64,000 nt of DNA from Crystallibacter sulfonylureivorans_A (lineage in GTDB: Bacteria; Actinomycetota; Actinomycetes; Actinomycetales; Micrococcaceae), in contig NZ_JBLKRT010000022.1 in NCBI RefSeq assembly GCF_047607445.1, positions 1 through 64,000 of the forward strand, read 5' to 3'. Positions 52,688-60,848 of the stretch are shown piece after piece. Numbering within the stretch: position 1 is the stretch's first letter; every line of letters begins with the position of its first letter. The notes beneath the pieces were generated by a model. The model was not told where the DNA came from. It saw only the letters and a program-made list of their open reading frames with translations, and searched no databases. The position numbers and the translations under genes were made by a program.

Positions 52688-54136
52688 ATGGCAAACACTG
52701 AAGCTCTGTCCGATCGCCCGCGCGTCCTTGTGGTCGGCGGCGGCTACGTTGGTCTCTACGTTGCGCTGAAGCTCCAGAAAAAGGTGAAGCAGCACGGCGG
52801 CATCGTCACGTTGGTGGATCCGCTGCCCTACATGACTTACCAGCCGTTCCTGCCCGAAGTGGCTTCCGGCAGTATTGAAGCACGGCATGCCGTGGTCAAC
52901 CACCGCCAGCATCTGCAGGACACCGAACTCATCACCGGCCGGGTCACCTCCATCGACCATGCCGCCAAGAAGGCCGTGGTTACCCCCGCAGCGGGCGAGG
53001 CCTTCGAACTGGACTACCGCGACGTCGTCGTTGCCGCCGGCGCCGTGACCCGCACCTTCCCGATCCCGGGGCTGGCCGAAGCCGGCATTGGCCTGAAGAC
53101 CATCGAAGAAGCCGTGGAACTGCGCAACAAGGTGCTGGAGCGGATCGAGACCGCCTCCCAGCTGCCGGCAGGGGCGGAACGGACCCGCGCCCTGACGTTT
53201 GTTGGCGTAGGCGGCGGCTTCGCCGGCATCGAGGCCATGACCGAAATCGAGGATCTGGCCCGCTCTGCCGTCAGGAAGAACGCCCGGCTGCGCCAGGAAG
53301 ACCTGCGTTTCGTGCTGGTTGAGGCGATGGGCCGGATCATGCCCGAGGTCACCGAAGAGCAGGCCAAGTGGGTCGTCGAGCACATGCGCTCCCGCGGCAT
53401 CGAGGTCATGCTCAACACCTCCCTGGCCAAGGCAGAGGGCGGCGTGCTGGAACTGATCAACATGCCGGACAAGACTCCGGCCGAAACTTTCGAGGCCGAT
53501 ACCCTGCTGTGGACCGCCGGAGTGCAGGCGAATCCGGTGGCTCGCAGCTTCGGCTTCCCGCAGGATGAACGCGGCCGGATCAAGGCCGACGCCACCCTCC
53601 GGATTGTCGACGAGAACGGCCCGATCGACGGCGCCTGGACCGCCGGCGACGTCGCCGCCGTGCCGGACCTGACCGGAGGCGGAGTGGGCGGTTTCTGCGT
53701 GCCGAACGCCCAGCACGCCATCCGCCAGGCCAAGCGGCTCGCCAAGAACATCTACGCGGCCCGCTGGGGTGTGGGCAGCGTCCAGCAGTACAAGCACAAG
53801 AACCTGGGTGCTGTTGCCGGCTTCGGCCTCAACAAGGGTGTCGCCAAGATCATGGGCATCAAGCTCAAGGGCTGGCCGGCATGGATGGCCCACCGCGGCT
53901 ACCACGGACTGGCCATGCCCACCGTGGAGCGCAAGATCCGCGTGATCTCGAACTGGTTCTGGACCATCTTCCTGGGCCGCGATACCACGCGACTGGCCGA
54001 CCTGCAGACTCCGTACCGCCAGTTCCGCGAGGCCGCGTCCCCGCAGCCGCGCCCGCAGGCCGCCGCAGCCCCCCAGCCCGCAGCAGAGGCCAAGGGCACC
54101 GAGTCGGACAAGGAACTCGCTTCCACCGGCCGCTAG
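52688..54136 (+). CDS. ndh: Type II NADH:quinone oxidoreductase (NDH-2)
   Basis: The protein has 482 residues. It carries two Rossmann motifs, VLVVGGGYVGLYVAL for FAD and FVGVGGGFAGIE for NADH, plus TWTAGDVAAVPDL-type and GGGVGGFCVPNAQHA near the FAD site. It oxidises NADH and reduces menaquinone without pumping protons. The ATG lies eight bases after the -10 element, with GGAGGG squeezed between, so initiation is on a leaderless or near-leaderless message. The last 50 residues are an Ala/Pro/Gln-rich tail. The upstream GTG (52652) lies in the operator and is rejected as start. Confidence 0.94.
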   Translation: MANTEALSDRPRVLVVGGGYVGLYVALKLQKKVKQHGGIVTLVDPLPYMTYQPFLPEVASGSIEARHAVVNHRQHLQDTELITGRVTSIDHAAKKAVVTPAAGEAFELDYRDVVVAAGAVTRTFPIPGLAEAGIGLKTIEEAVELRNKVLERIETASQLPAGAERTRALTFVGVGGGFAGIEAMTEIEDLARSAVRKNARLRQEDLRFVLVEAMGRIMPEVTEEQAKWVVEHMRSRGIEVMLNTSLAKAEGGVLELINMPDKTPAETFEADTLLWTAGVQANPVARSFGFPQDERGRIKADATLRIVDENGPIDGAWTAGDVAAVPDLTGGGVGGFCVPNAQHAIRQAKRLAKNIYAARWGVGSVQQYKHKNLGAVAGFGLNKGVAKIMGIKLKGWPAWMAHRGYHGLAMPTVERKIRVISNWFWTIFLGRDTTRLADLQTPYRQFREAASPQPRPQAAAAPQPAAEAKGTESDKELASTGR

Positions 54137-54147
54137 CCACAGCAAGA

Positions 54148-54191
54148 CAGCAGGCCCGGCTACCGCACGGCGGTGGCCGGGCCCGCTGTTT
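54148..54191 (+). terminator. Rho-independent terminator after ndh
   Basis: A 13-bp stem (GCCCGGCTACCGC with GCGGTGGCCGGGC, one wobble) around ACG, extended by outer CAG/CTG pairing, is followed by TTTT. It lies 18 bases after the ndh stop. Confidence 0.85.
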
Positions 54192-54236
54192 TGGGCCTGC
54201 TGCTTTTACCGCATGGCCGCGGCATAGAATGTCTTG

Positions 54237-54620
54237 GTGCTCATCCGGACAGAACAATCAGCGGACCGTCCCGCCGTCCTCAACCTTGTAGCCCGGGCCT
54301 TCGCCACCGATGACGGTTCCGAACCCGTTGAATTCCGGCTGCTGGCCGAGTTGTACGCATGCGACGGGTTCCTGCCGGAGTTCTCCCTCGTCGCCGAGGA
54401 TGCGGGAACCGTCGTCGGCCAGGTCATCAGTACCCGCGGTTGGATTGACGGGGCGCCGGCGCTCGGATTGGGGCCGATCGCGGTGGAACCGGACCGTCAG
54501 CGTTCGGGCATCGGCGCTGCCCTGCTGGCCGAAACGCGCCGGCGGGCCGAGGCCGCGGGGGAGAGCGTCACCAGGCTATCCAGTACCCTAGATAGGTGCA
54601 GGAACGCCACGCCCCCGTAG
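54237..54620 (+). pseudogene. Truncated GNAT-family N-acetyltransferase running into a tRNA gene
   Basis: The reading frame has 127 residues from GTG 54237, which lies seven bases after TAGAAT. The N-terminal two thirds is GNAT-like: IRTEQSADRPAVLNLVARAF, then GPIAVEPDRQRSGIGAALLAE, the acetyl-CoA-binding motif A. Relatives of this subgroup continue for about 50 more residues with a motif B region (a Y..F.GF type segment). Here the frame changes to unrelated sequence after AAGES and ends at TAG inside the tRNA. It is probably a broken gene whose 3' end was lost at the tRNA junction. Confidence 0.65.
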
Positions 54621-54683
54621 TCCAATGGCAGAGACAACCGACTTAAAATCGGTCCAGTGTGGGTTCGAGTCCCACCGGGGGTA
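54611..54683 (+). tRNA. tRNA with anticodon UAA (Leu), compact form
   Basis: The acceptor stem GCCCCCG/CGGGGGT includes one G-U at the end. The anticodon stem ACCGA/TCGGT holds loop CTTAAAA, so the anticodon is TAA, reading UUA. The T arm is GTGGG-TTCGAGT-CCCAC, and the discriminator base is A73. CCA is not encoded (ACCCG follows). The D stem has only three clear pairs. The variable loop is just 5 bases, whereas bacterial tRNA-Leu normally has a long variable arm. The isotype is therefore assigned by anticodon only. Confidence 0.85.
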
Positions 54684-54702
54684 CCCGAAGTGTGTGATGA
54701 GC

Positions 54703-54718
54703 GTTACAAGGATGTAAC
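54703..54718. promoter_or_regulatory. Inverted repeat upstream of the LivJ-like gene
   Basis: GTTACA and TGTAAC form a perfect dyad around AGGA, 20 bases after the tRNA and 110 bases before the binding-protein start. It could be an operator or part of the tRNA's processing or termination signals. Confidence 0.4.
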
Positions 54719-54789
54719 CGAAAACGCTTATTTTCAACAACAAATTCGACTAGTTTTCTCTGTAATCAGGAATACCTGGTAATCGCATC

Positions 54790-54807
54790 AAAGGTTCATA
54801 AACCTTT
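54790..54807 (+). promoter_or_regulatory. Leader hairpin before the LivJ-like gene
   Basis: AAAGGTT and AACCTTT pair perfectly around CATA in the AT-rich leader, ending six bases before the GAGGGG ribosome-binding site (54813). It may stabilise the message or regulate initiation. Confidence 0.4.
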
Positions 54808-54827
54808 AGATCGAGGGGAAAACATAC

Positions 54828-56222
54828 ATGACTGCAACACGTAACGCAGTGCTTTTCGGCACCGGCGGCAACTCCGCGCGGGCGGGGAAGCTGGCCGCGC
54901 TCGGATTGGGGATCGCTTTGTTTGCCTCGGCCTGCGGCGGAGGGTCTTCCACGCCGTCGGAGACTGGAGGGGGAGCGTCCTCGGCACCGGCGGCGGCATC
55001 GGGCCTGACATGTCCAGGTCCGGGGGAGGACGGGGGACCCACCGGCGGTGCAACAGGAAACCCGGCGGACGTTCCCGATTCCAAGGGATCCACCGATACG
55101 CCGCTGAAAATCGGCACGCTGCTGCCGACCACCGGAACTTTGGCCTTCCTCGGCCCGCCGGAAATTGCAGGCGTCAAGCTTGCCGTGGACAAGATCAACG
55201 AAGCCGGCGGCGTGCTCGGCAAAGACGTTGAAACTGTTCAACGCGACTCCGGTGACACCACCACGGACATCGCAACCCAGTCCGTGACCGACTTGCTCAG
55301 CGAAAAGGTCAACGCGATCGTGGGAGCGGCGTCCTCGGGTGTTTCCTTTACCGTGATCAACCAGATCACCGGCGCGGGTGTCCTGCAGATTTCCCCGGCG
55401 AATACCTCACCGGACTTCACCACGTGGGACGACAAGGGCCTGTACTGGCGCACCGCCCCGTCGGATGTGCTGCAGGGACGCACCCTCGGCAACTACATGG
55501 TGACCTGCGGTGCCCAGACCCTGGGCATGATCGTACTGAACGACGCGTACGGCACCGGTCTGGCGGACAACGTCAAGGAGGCCTTCGAAGGCTCCGGCGG
55601 CCAAGTGGTGGCAACCGAGATGTTCAACGAGGGCGATTCGCAGTTCAGCTCGCAGGTTGACGCCGTGGTCAACGCCAAGCCCGACGCCATCGCGCTGATC
55701 ACGTTCGACCAGATCAAGTCGATCGCACCGTTGCTGCTGTCCAAGGGCGTCAAGGCCGACCAGCTGTTCCTGGTGGATGGCAACACCTCGGACCTGAGCA
55801 AGGAACTTGACCCGGGTGCCATGGCAGGGGCACAGGGCACCATTCCCGGCACCTTCGCCAAGGACGAATTCCAGGCGCAATTGGCGGAAGTCGACGACAA
55901 GCTGAATTCCTACTCGTACGCGGGTGAGTCCTACGACGCGGTGAACCTCGTGGCGCTGGCCTCCGAGGCAGCCGGCAGCACCAAGGGCGAGGACATCGCC
56001 AAGGAGATGAAGGCTGTGTCTGAAGGCGGTGAGAAGTGCTATGACTTCGCCGGTTGTGTGACGCTGCTGCGTGACGGCCAGGACATCGACTACGACGGCA
56101 TCTCCGGGCCGATCACCTTCGACGAGAACGGTGACCCGACCGAGGCCTACATCGGCATCTACCAGTACGACGACACCAACGTACCGCAGCCGAAGCTTGA
56201 GGAGTTCGGCAAGCTGGAGTAA
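54828..56222 (+). CDS. Branched-chain amino-acid-type ABC substrate-binding lipoprotein (LivJ/LivK family)
   Basis: The protein has 464 residues. The signal peptide ends at a lipobox-like FASAC, and Cys36 is the acceptor. A Gly/Ser/Pro-rich linker (37-90) leads to a type I periplasmic-binding fold (IGTLLPTTGTLAFLGPPEIAGVKLAVDKINEAGGVLG). An internal cysteine pair (C401/C406 region, KCYDFAGC) may form a disulfide. It captures an amino acid or related organic ligand for the LivHMGF importer, whose genes lie on the opposite strand and converge with this one. Confidence 0.92.
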   Translation: MTATRNAVLFGTGGNSARAGKLAALGLGIALFASACGGGSSTPSETGGGASSAPAAASGLTCPGPGEDGGPTGGATGNPADVPDSKGSTDTPLKIGTLLPTTGTLAFLGPPEIAGVKLAVDKINEAGGVLGKDVETVQRDSGDTTTDIATQSVTDLLSEKVNAIVGAASSGVSFTVINQITGAGVLQISPANTSPDFTTWDDKGLYWRTAPSDVLQGRTLGNYMVTCGAQTLGMIVLNDAYGTGLADNVKEAFEGSGGQVVATEMFNEGDSQFSSQVDAVVNAKPDAIALITFDQIKSIAPLLLSKGVKADQLFLVDGNTSDLSKELDPGAMAGAQGTIPGTFAKDEFQAQLAEVDDKLNSYSYAGESYDAVNLVALASEAAGSTKGEDIAKEMKAVSEGGEKCYDFAGCVTLLRDGQDIDYDGISGPITFDENGDPTEAYIGIYQYDDTNVPQPKLEEFGKLE

Positions 56223-56251
56223 GCCGGTTCACAGAACCGTGCTGACGCAGA

Positions 56252-56278
56252 GGGTCCCAGCCATCGGCTGGGGCCTTC
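56252..56278 (+). terminator. Terminator after the substrate-binding protein gene
   Basis: AGGGTCCCAGCC pairs with GGCTGGGGCCTT with minor wobble around ATC, followed by TCT. It lies 29 bases past the stop codon. Confidence 0.7.
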
Positions 56279-56347
56279 TGCCGTTCCGGTGCTGCGCACG
56301 CCGCCTCATGGAGCTCCGGAAGCTGTAGTGGGCCGCGCCACTCGGCG

Positions 56348-56491
56348 CCCTGGCGACGCCCGGAGGGCCGCCTACCGTGAGTCTGGCGACGACACTCTGG
56401 CGACGCCCGGGAGGAGCCGCTTAGCGTGGGTCGGGCTAGGACACCCTGGTCGGCCCGTAGGGCCGCCTCCGTGGATCTAGCGCAGGCACCA
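56348..56491. repeat. Three degenerate 48-bp tandem repeats between the convergent liv genes
   Basis: Units start at about 56348, 56395 and 56444. Each begins CYCTGG and continues with GCCCG.AGG.GCCGC and CGTG..TCT.G. There is no gene in this 333-bp gap; the rest consists of the two terminators that flank the repeat. Confidence 0.65.
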
Positions 56492-56493
56492 AC

Positions 56494-56533
56494 GACGGCG
56501 GCGCCCGCCCCGTGAAGGGCAGGCGCCGCCGTC
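56494..56533 (-). terminator. Terminator after livF
   Basis: A perfect 12-bp stem (GACGGCGGCGCC and GGCGCCGCCGTC), with a smaller inner GCCC/GGGC pairing, lies 22 bases past the livF stop on the minus strand. Confidence 0.8.
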
Positions 56534-56555
56534 GATCTGGCAGAGCTGGAGATGC

Positions 56556-57326
56556 CTAGGCAGTATCCGCCAACGTGCCCAGATAGAGCTGGATGACCTT
56601 CGGATCCTTGAGTAGTTCGCGGCCGGTGCCGGTGTACGCGTCCTTGCCCTGGTCCAGGACGTAGCCGCGGTCGCAGATCTGCAGGCAGCGGCGCGCATTC
56701 TGTTCCACCATGATGACCGAGACACCGGCCCGATTGATCTCATGCACCCGCAGGAACGTCTCGTCCTGCTTCACCGGGGAGAGACCGGCCGAGGGCTCGT
56801 CCAGGAGCAGTACCGCCGGGTTCATCATCAGGGCCCGGCCCATGGCCACCATCTGGCGTTCGCCGCCGGAGAGCGATCCGGCCCGCTGGGCGCGCCGCTT
56901 GGCCAGATCGGGAAAGATTCCGGCCACAAAGTCGAAGCGTTCCTTGAAGTCCTTGGGCCGCTGGAACATGCCCATTTCCATGTTCTCTTCGATGGTCAAC
57001 GTGGAGAAAACGTTGTTGGTCTGCGGAACAAACCCGATGCCGCGGCTGACCAGCTTGTTGGCTTTCAGCCCCGTCAGGTCCTGGCCGCGGACCACAACCG
57101 TGCCGGAGTGCACTTTGACCAAGCCGAACATTGCTTTGAGCAGGGTTGACTTTCCGGCGCCGTTTGGTCCGATAATGCCGATCAATTCACCCTGGCGGGC
57201 TTCGATACTGCAGCCGTTGAGAATGTTGACGCCGGGCAGGTAGCCTGCCACCAGGTCCTGCACAACGACCACAGGTTCCCCCGCCGCCACGTTGGTCGGG
57301 CTTGTTTCCGCCCGGTGCGCGTTCAT
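56556..57326 (-). CDS. livF: Branched-chain amino-acid-type ABC ATPase LivF
   Basis: The protein has 256 residues. Walker A is GPNGAGKST, the Q-loop is FVPQTNNVF, the signature is LSGGERQMVAMGRAL, Walker B is VLLLDEPSAGLSP, and the switch histidine position is replaced in MVEQNARR, as is normal for LivF. It energises import with LivG. Its ATG overlaps the livG stop by four bases. It is the last gene of the operon. Confidence 0.93.
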   Translation of the reverse strand: MNAHRAETSPTNVAAGEPVVVVQDLVAGYLPGVNILNGCSIEARQGELIGIIGPNGAGKSTLLKAMFGLVKVHSGTVVVRGQDLTGLKANKLVSRGIGFVPQTNNVFSTLTIEENMEMGMFQRPKDFKERFDFVAGIFPDLAKRRAQRAGSLSGGERQMVAMGRALMMNPAVLLLDEPSAGLSPVKQDETFLRVHEINRAGVSVIMVEQNARRCLQICDRGYVLDQGKDAYTGTGRELLKDPKVIQLYLGTLADTA

Positions 57327-58393
57327 GACTGGTCCTTCCTGTTTGGGTCCTGATCGGCTCCGTGGGTCTCATCCCGGCTGGAATCGTGCTCGCTGATGTG
57401 GCTGCCGAGGAGTCCCTCGTCATCCGTGCCCACGACCGACTCCGCGTCTTGGGCGAGTTCCTCGGTCAGCGCTTCGACGCCCTCCGCGTCGCCAAGGTCA
57501 ACGTCGTGGTGGGCGCCCAGATAGGCGTCAATCACGGCGGGATCCTTCATGACGACGCCGGGCGGGCCCTCGGCCACAATCCTGCCTTCGGCCATGACCA
57601 CCACCCAGTCCGCAATGTGGCGGACCATGTGCATGTCGTGTTCGACGAACAGCACAGTCATGCCCTCCGCCTTGAGGTTCCTGACATGCTCCAGGAGGGA
57701 CTGGGTCAGGGCCGGGTTCACGCCGGCCATCGGCTCGTCGAGCATGACCAGCTTGGGCCGGACCATCAGGGCGCGGGCCATTTCCAGCAGTTTGCGCTGG
57801 CCGCCGGAGAGCGAGGCTGCGTAGTCGTCCCGCTTGGCATCCAGCTTGAATTTCACCAGCAGGTCCTCTGCCTGCTCGGTGATTTCTTTTTCCCTGGGCC
57901 CCCAGATCTTCTTGAAGAGGGCCCTGAAGAGGTTCTCGCCGGACTGCTCTGTGGCGCCCAGGCGCATATTTTCGATGACGGTCAGCTTGCCCATGACCTT
58001 GGTCAGCTGGAAGGTGCGGACCATGCCCATCCGGGCCACTTTGTAGGACGGCACGCCTGCCAGCGAGTGGCCTTCAAACGACCACTCACCGGTCTGCGGG
58101 ATATCGAATCCGGTCAGCAGGTTGAACAGCGTGGTCTTGCCGGCTCCGTTCGGTCCGATCAGCGCCGTGATCTGGTGCCTGGGAATCTCCAGATACTCCA
58201 CGTCCACCGCGTTGACTCCGCCGAATTGGCGCGTGACGTTCTTGGCCACGAGGATGGGGTCGCGCTTGCGGCAGCCGGGACCCGGTTCGTCGGCCGCAAT
58301 GGGGCGCGTGTCGGTCATGTACTCGTTCGGCACGGGTGCCTGGTCCGGGGCGGCGGTGCCGCCTCCGGTCGGGGTGCGGTCTTCTTCGCTCAT
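57323..58393 (-). CDS. livG: Branched-chain amino-acid-type ABC ATPase LivG with long tails
   Basis: The protein has 356 residues, about 100 more than usual. The ABC core (about 48-295) has GPNGAGKTT, LSGGQRKLLEMARALM, VMLDEPMAGVNP and FVEHDMHMV. An N-terminal extension of about 45 residues precedes it. The C-terminal tail of about 60 residues after the typical IDAYLGAHH ending is very acidic (rich in D and E). Start and stop codons overlap with neighbours as ATGA. The tails are not needed for the known LivG role. Confidence 0.92.
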   Translation of the reverse strand: MSEEDRTPTGGGTAAPDQAPVPNEYMTDTRPIAADEPGPGCRKRDPILVAKNVTRQFGGVNAVDVEYLEIPRHQITALIGPNGAGKTTLFNLLTGFDIPQTGEWSFEGHSLAGVPSYKVARMGMVRTFQLTKVMGKLTVIENMRLGATEQSGENLFRALFKKIWGPREKEITEQAEDLLVKFKLDAKRDDYAASLSGGQRKLLEMARALMVRPKLVMLDEPMAGVNPALTQSLLEHVRNLKAEGMTVLFVEHDMHMVRHIADWVVVMAEGRIVAEGPPGVVMKDPAVIDAYLGAHHDVDLGDAEGVEALTEELAQDAESVVGTDDEGLLGSHISEHDSSRDETHGADQDPNRKDQS

Positions 58394-59370
58394 GCGAATA
58401 CCAGCTCTTTCTTATTGCCCAGCACGCCTTGGGGCCTGAAGATCATCAATAACATCAGAGCGACGCCGACCAGGATGTAGCGCAACTGTCCGGCCTGGGT
58501 GGTGGTGAGGAAGGTAATGTAGCCCGCCTCGATGGCTCCGTACAGCAGACCCTGGGTCAGCGAGAGCACTACCCAAAAGATCATGGCGCCGACGACGGGG
58601 CCGAGAACGGTGGCCATGCCGCCCAGCAGCAAGCACGTCCAGAGGAAGAACGTCAGTTCCGTCTGATAGTTGGCCGGCTGGACCGCGCCGCGGGGCAGCG
58701 TAAAGATCATGCCTGCAAAGGTACCCAGCAGGCCGCCGAAAATCAGCGACTGCATTTTGTACGAATAGACGTTCTTGCCCAACGAGCGAACTGCGTTTTC
58801 GTCTTCGCGGATGCCCTTCAGGATGCGACCCCAGGGGCTGCGCATCAGCAGGAACACCAGCAGGCAGCAGAGAGCAACCAAGGACCACGCAACCACACGG
58901 ATCCAGAGGTCCCTCTCGTTCATGCTCATCAGCCCGAAGTTGTAGGTGCCCCGCGGGATCGGATTCATGGCGTAGAACCCGCCCTCGAAGGCGGCCAGGC
59001 CATTGGCAGAACCGGTGATGTCGGTCAGCTCGTTGGTGGTCACCACATAGCGGATGATTTCCGCGGCAGCAATGGTGACAATGGCCAGATAATCGGCCCG
59101 CAACCGCAGGGTCGGGATGCCCAAGAGCAGCGCGAAGATCACCGATCCGACGACGGCGATCAAGACGCCGACAGCGAACGGGACATCCCACAACAGGGTC
59201 GGGATGGCGAATCCGTAAGCGCCAATGGCCATGAAACCGGCCTGGCCGAAGTTCAGCAGCCCGGTAAAGCCGAAGTGGACTGCCAGGCCGAGCGAAGCCA
59301 GTGCATAGGCCGCCGTCGTCGGGCTGACAATCTCGCCGAGTGCGTTGGCGAATATATTGAGGAAATCCAT
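58390..59370 (-). CDS. livM: Branched-chain amino-acid-type ABC permease LivM
   Basis: The protein has 326 residues with about nine membrane segments. Family stretches are GFTGLLNFGQAGFMAIGAYGFA, GIPTLRLRADYLAIVTIAAAEIIR and the EAA-like loop SPWGRILKGIREDENAVRSLGKN. It forms the channel with LivH. It is encoded 11 bases after livH. Confidence 0.93.
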   Translation of the reverse strand: MDFLNIFANALGEIVSPTTAAYALASLGLAVHFGFTGLLNFGQAGFMAIGAYGFAIPTLLWDVPFAVGVLIAVVGSVIFALLLGIPTLRLRADYLAIVTIAAAEIIRYVVTTNELTDITGSANGLAAFEGGFYAMNPIPRGTYNFGLMSMNERDLWIRVVAWSLVALCCLLVFLLMRSPWGRILKGIREDENAVRSLGKNVYSYKMQSLIFGGLLGTFAGMIFTLPRGAVQPANYQTELTFFLWTCLLLGGMATVLGPVVGAMIFWVVLSLTQGLLYGAIEAGYITFLTTTQAGQLRYILVGVALMLLMIFRPQGVLGNKKELVFA

Positions 59371-59381
59371 GGTGTTGCCTC

Positions 59382-60710
59382 CTAACCCACGCGCTCTCGA
59401 CGGCCAAGGATGCCTTGTGGCCGGAACAGCAGGACGACGATCATAATCAGCAGGGCGCCGACATACTTAAGGTCTGCCACGAGCCAGAGCGTCGACAGTT
59501 CGACGAACAGGCCAACGAGGACCGAGCCAACCAGAGCGCCGAACACGGTGCCCAAACCGCCCAAGATGACGCCAGCAAAGACGAGCAGCAGGATTTGCTG
59601 GCCCATATTGAAGGTGACGCCGGGACGGTAATAGGCCCAGAGGATGCCGCCCAGGGCAGCCAGGATGCCGCCCACTGTCCAGACAATCCTGATCACCCGG
59701 TCAACATCGATGCCGGAGGCTGCCGCGAGTGCGGGATTGTCCGCAACAGCTCGGGTAGCCTTGCCCAGGCGGGTCTTGAGCAGCAGCATGGCGATCAGGA
59801 CAATCACGACCAGGCTGACAACCAGCGAGATGAGCGTATTGCGGCTGATCGAGATGCTGCCAAGCTCCACGATGGGGCTGCTGGCCCCGGGAAGCTGTTG
59901 GGTGGCGCCACCGAAATTGAACAAGATGGTATAGCGCGCGGCTAGGGCCAAACCGATGCTGATGATCATCATGGGGATCAGCGCGGTACCCCGGCGCCGC
60001 AGCGGCTTCCAGAGCCACGCGTCCTGGACCCAGCCGAAGGCGCCGCCGAAGATGACACCCAGCAGCAGCGCCGCCCAGATGGGGAGGCCGGCTACAGAGA
60101 AGCCGAACATGACAACAGCCCCGAGCGTGACCATCTCGCCGTGGGCGAAGTTGGTCAGGCCGGTGGTGCCGTAAATGAGCGACAGACCCACCGAAGCCAA
60201 GGCCAGCAGCAGGCCGAAGCTCAAACCGGCAATCAGTCGCTCGACGAAAATTTCGCCGAAACTGGCGGACTGGACCACAATGCCTTCACCCAGTGGAAAG
60301 ACGGCTGCGGCATTGGACGTGTTAGTGAAGGTGACTTCGCGGGGATTCGGCGTCCCCTCGGCCAACTCCACGCCCTCCGGCAGGGTGGAGACATCAACCT
60401 CCACTTGGTAGGTCCCCTTCACCGGAACTCCGATGGACCAGGTCCCGTTGTCCCCGGTGGTGGCCTCGCCGCTGAATCCCTCGCCCGTCGCCGTGATCCG
60501 CACTCCCGGGACAGGACCGTCAGTGTTTCGCAGAACACCGCCGATCTTGTAGGGGGAGGGCTCCGCAGGCGCCGTCGTCGCTCCGGGTGTTGGTGCGGGT
60601 GAGGTGGTCGAAGCCAGTGAGGGGGGAGCGGACAGCAAGATCCCCGTGATGATCGCCAGCAAGGCGAGTAGCGTCCCCAATGGCCGAACACGCTTCGGCA
60701 TCGCTATCAA
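59382..60710 (-). CDS. livH: LivH-type permease with secreted N-terminal domain
   Basis: The protein has 442 residues from TTG 60710, with GGAGG at 60723-60719; ATG 60701 in the same frame is less well placed. Residues 1-34 look like a signal peptide. Residues 35-53 are Pro/Thr/Ala-rich. Residues 54-140 form a beta-sandwich-like domain of the carboxypeptidase-regulatory/SdrD-B kind (IGGVLRNTDGPVPGVRITATG, TTGDNGTWSIGVP, YQVEVD). From about 150 on it is a normal LivH permease (GLTNFAHGEMVTLGA, RATRAVADNPALAAASGI-type loop). It is the first gene of livHMGF. The extra domain would sit outside the cell next to the channel. Confidence 0.9.
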   Translation of the reverse strand: MIAMPKRVRPLGTLLALLAIITGILLSAPPSLASTTSPAPTPGATTAPAEPSPYKIGGVLRNTDGPVPGVRITATGEGFSGEATTGDNGTWSIGVPVKGTYQVEVDVSTLPEGVELAEGTPNPREVTFTNTSNAAAVFPLGEGIVVQSASFGEIFVERLIAGLSFGLLLALASVGLSLIYGTTGLTNFAHGEMVTLGAVVMFGFSVAGLPIWAALLLGVIFGGAFGWVQDAWLWKPLRRRGTALIPMMIISIGLALAARYTILFNFGGATQQLPGASSPIVELGSISISRNTLISLVVSLVVIVLIAMLLLKTRLGKATRAVADNPALAAASGIDVDRVIRIVWTVGGILAALGGILWAYYRPGVTFNMGQQILLLVFAGVILGGLGTVFGALVGSVLVGLFVELSTLWLVADLKYVGALLIMIVVLLFRPQGILGRRERVG

Positions 60711-60848
60711 AATATGAACCTCCACAGTGTGGGGTGGTCCGCCGGGTCACCGGCAGGCACTGACAGCGTCTGTGACAAAAATCACCGACGTGTCGTTTAT
60801 GTTACCTGCGCCTCAGGTGCTGGGGTGCGCGGTTCTGTCGCGATCAGG

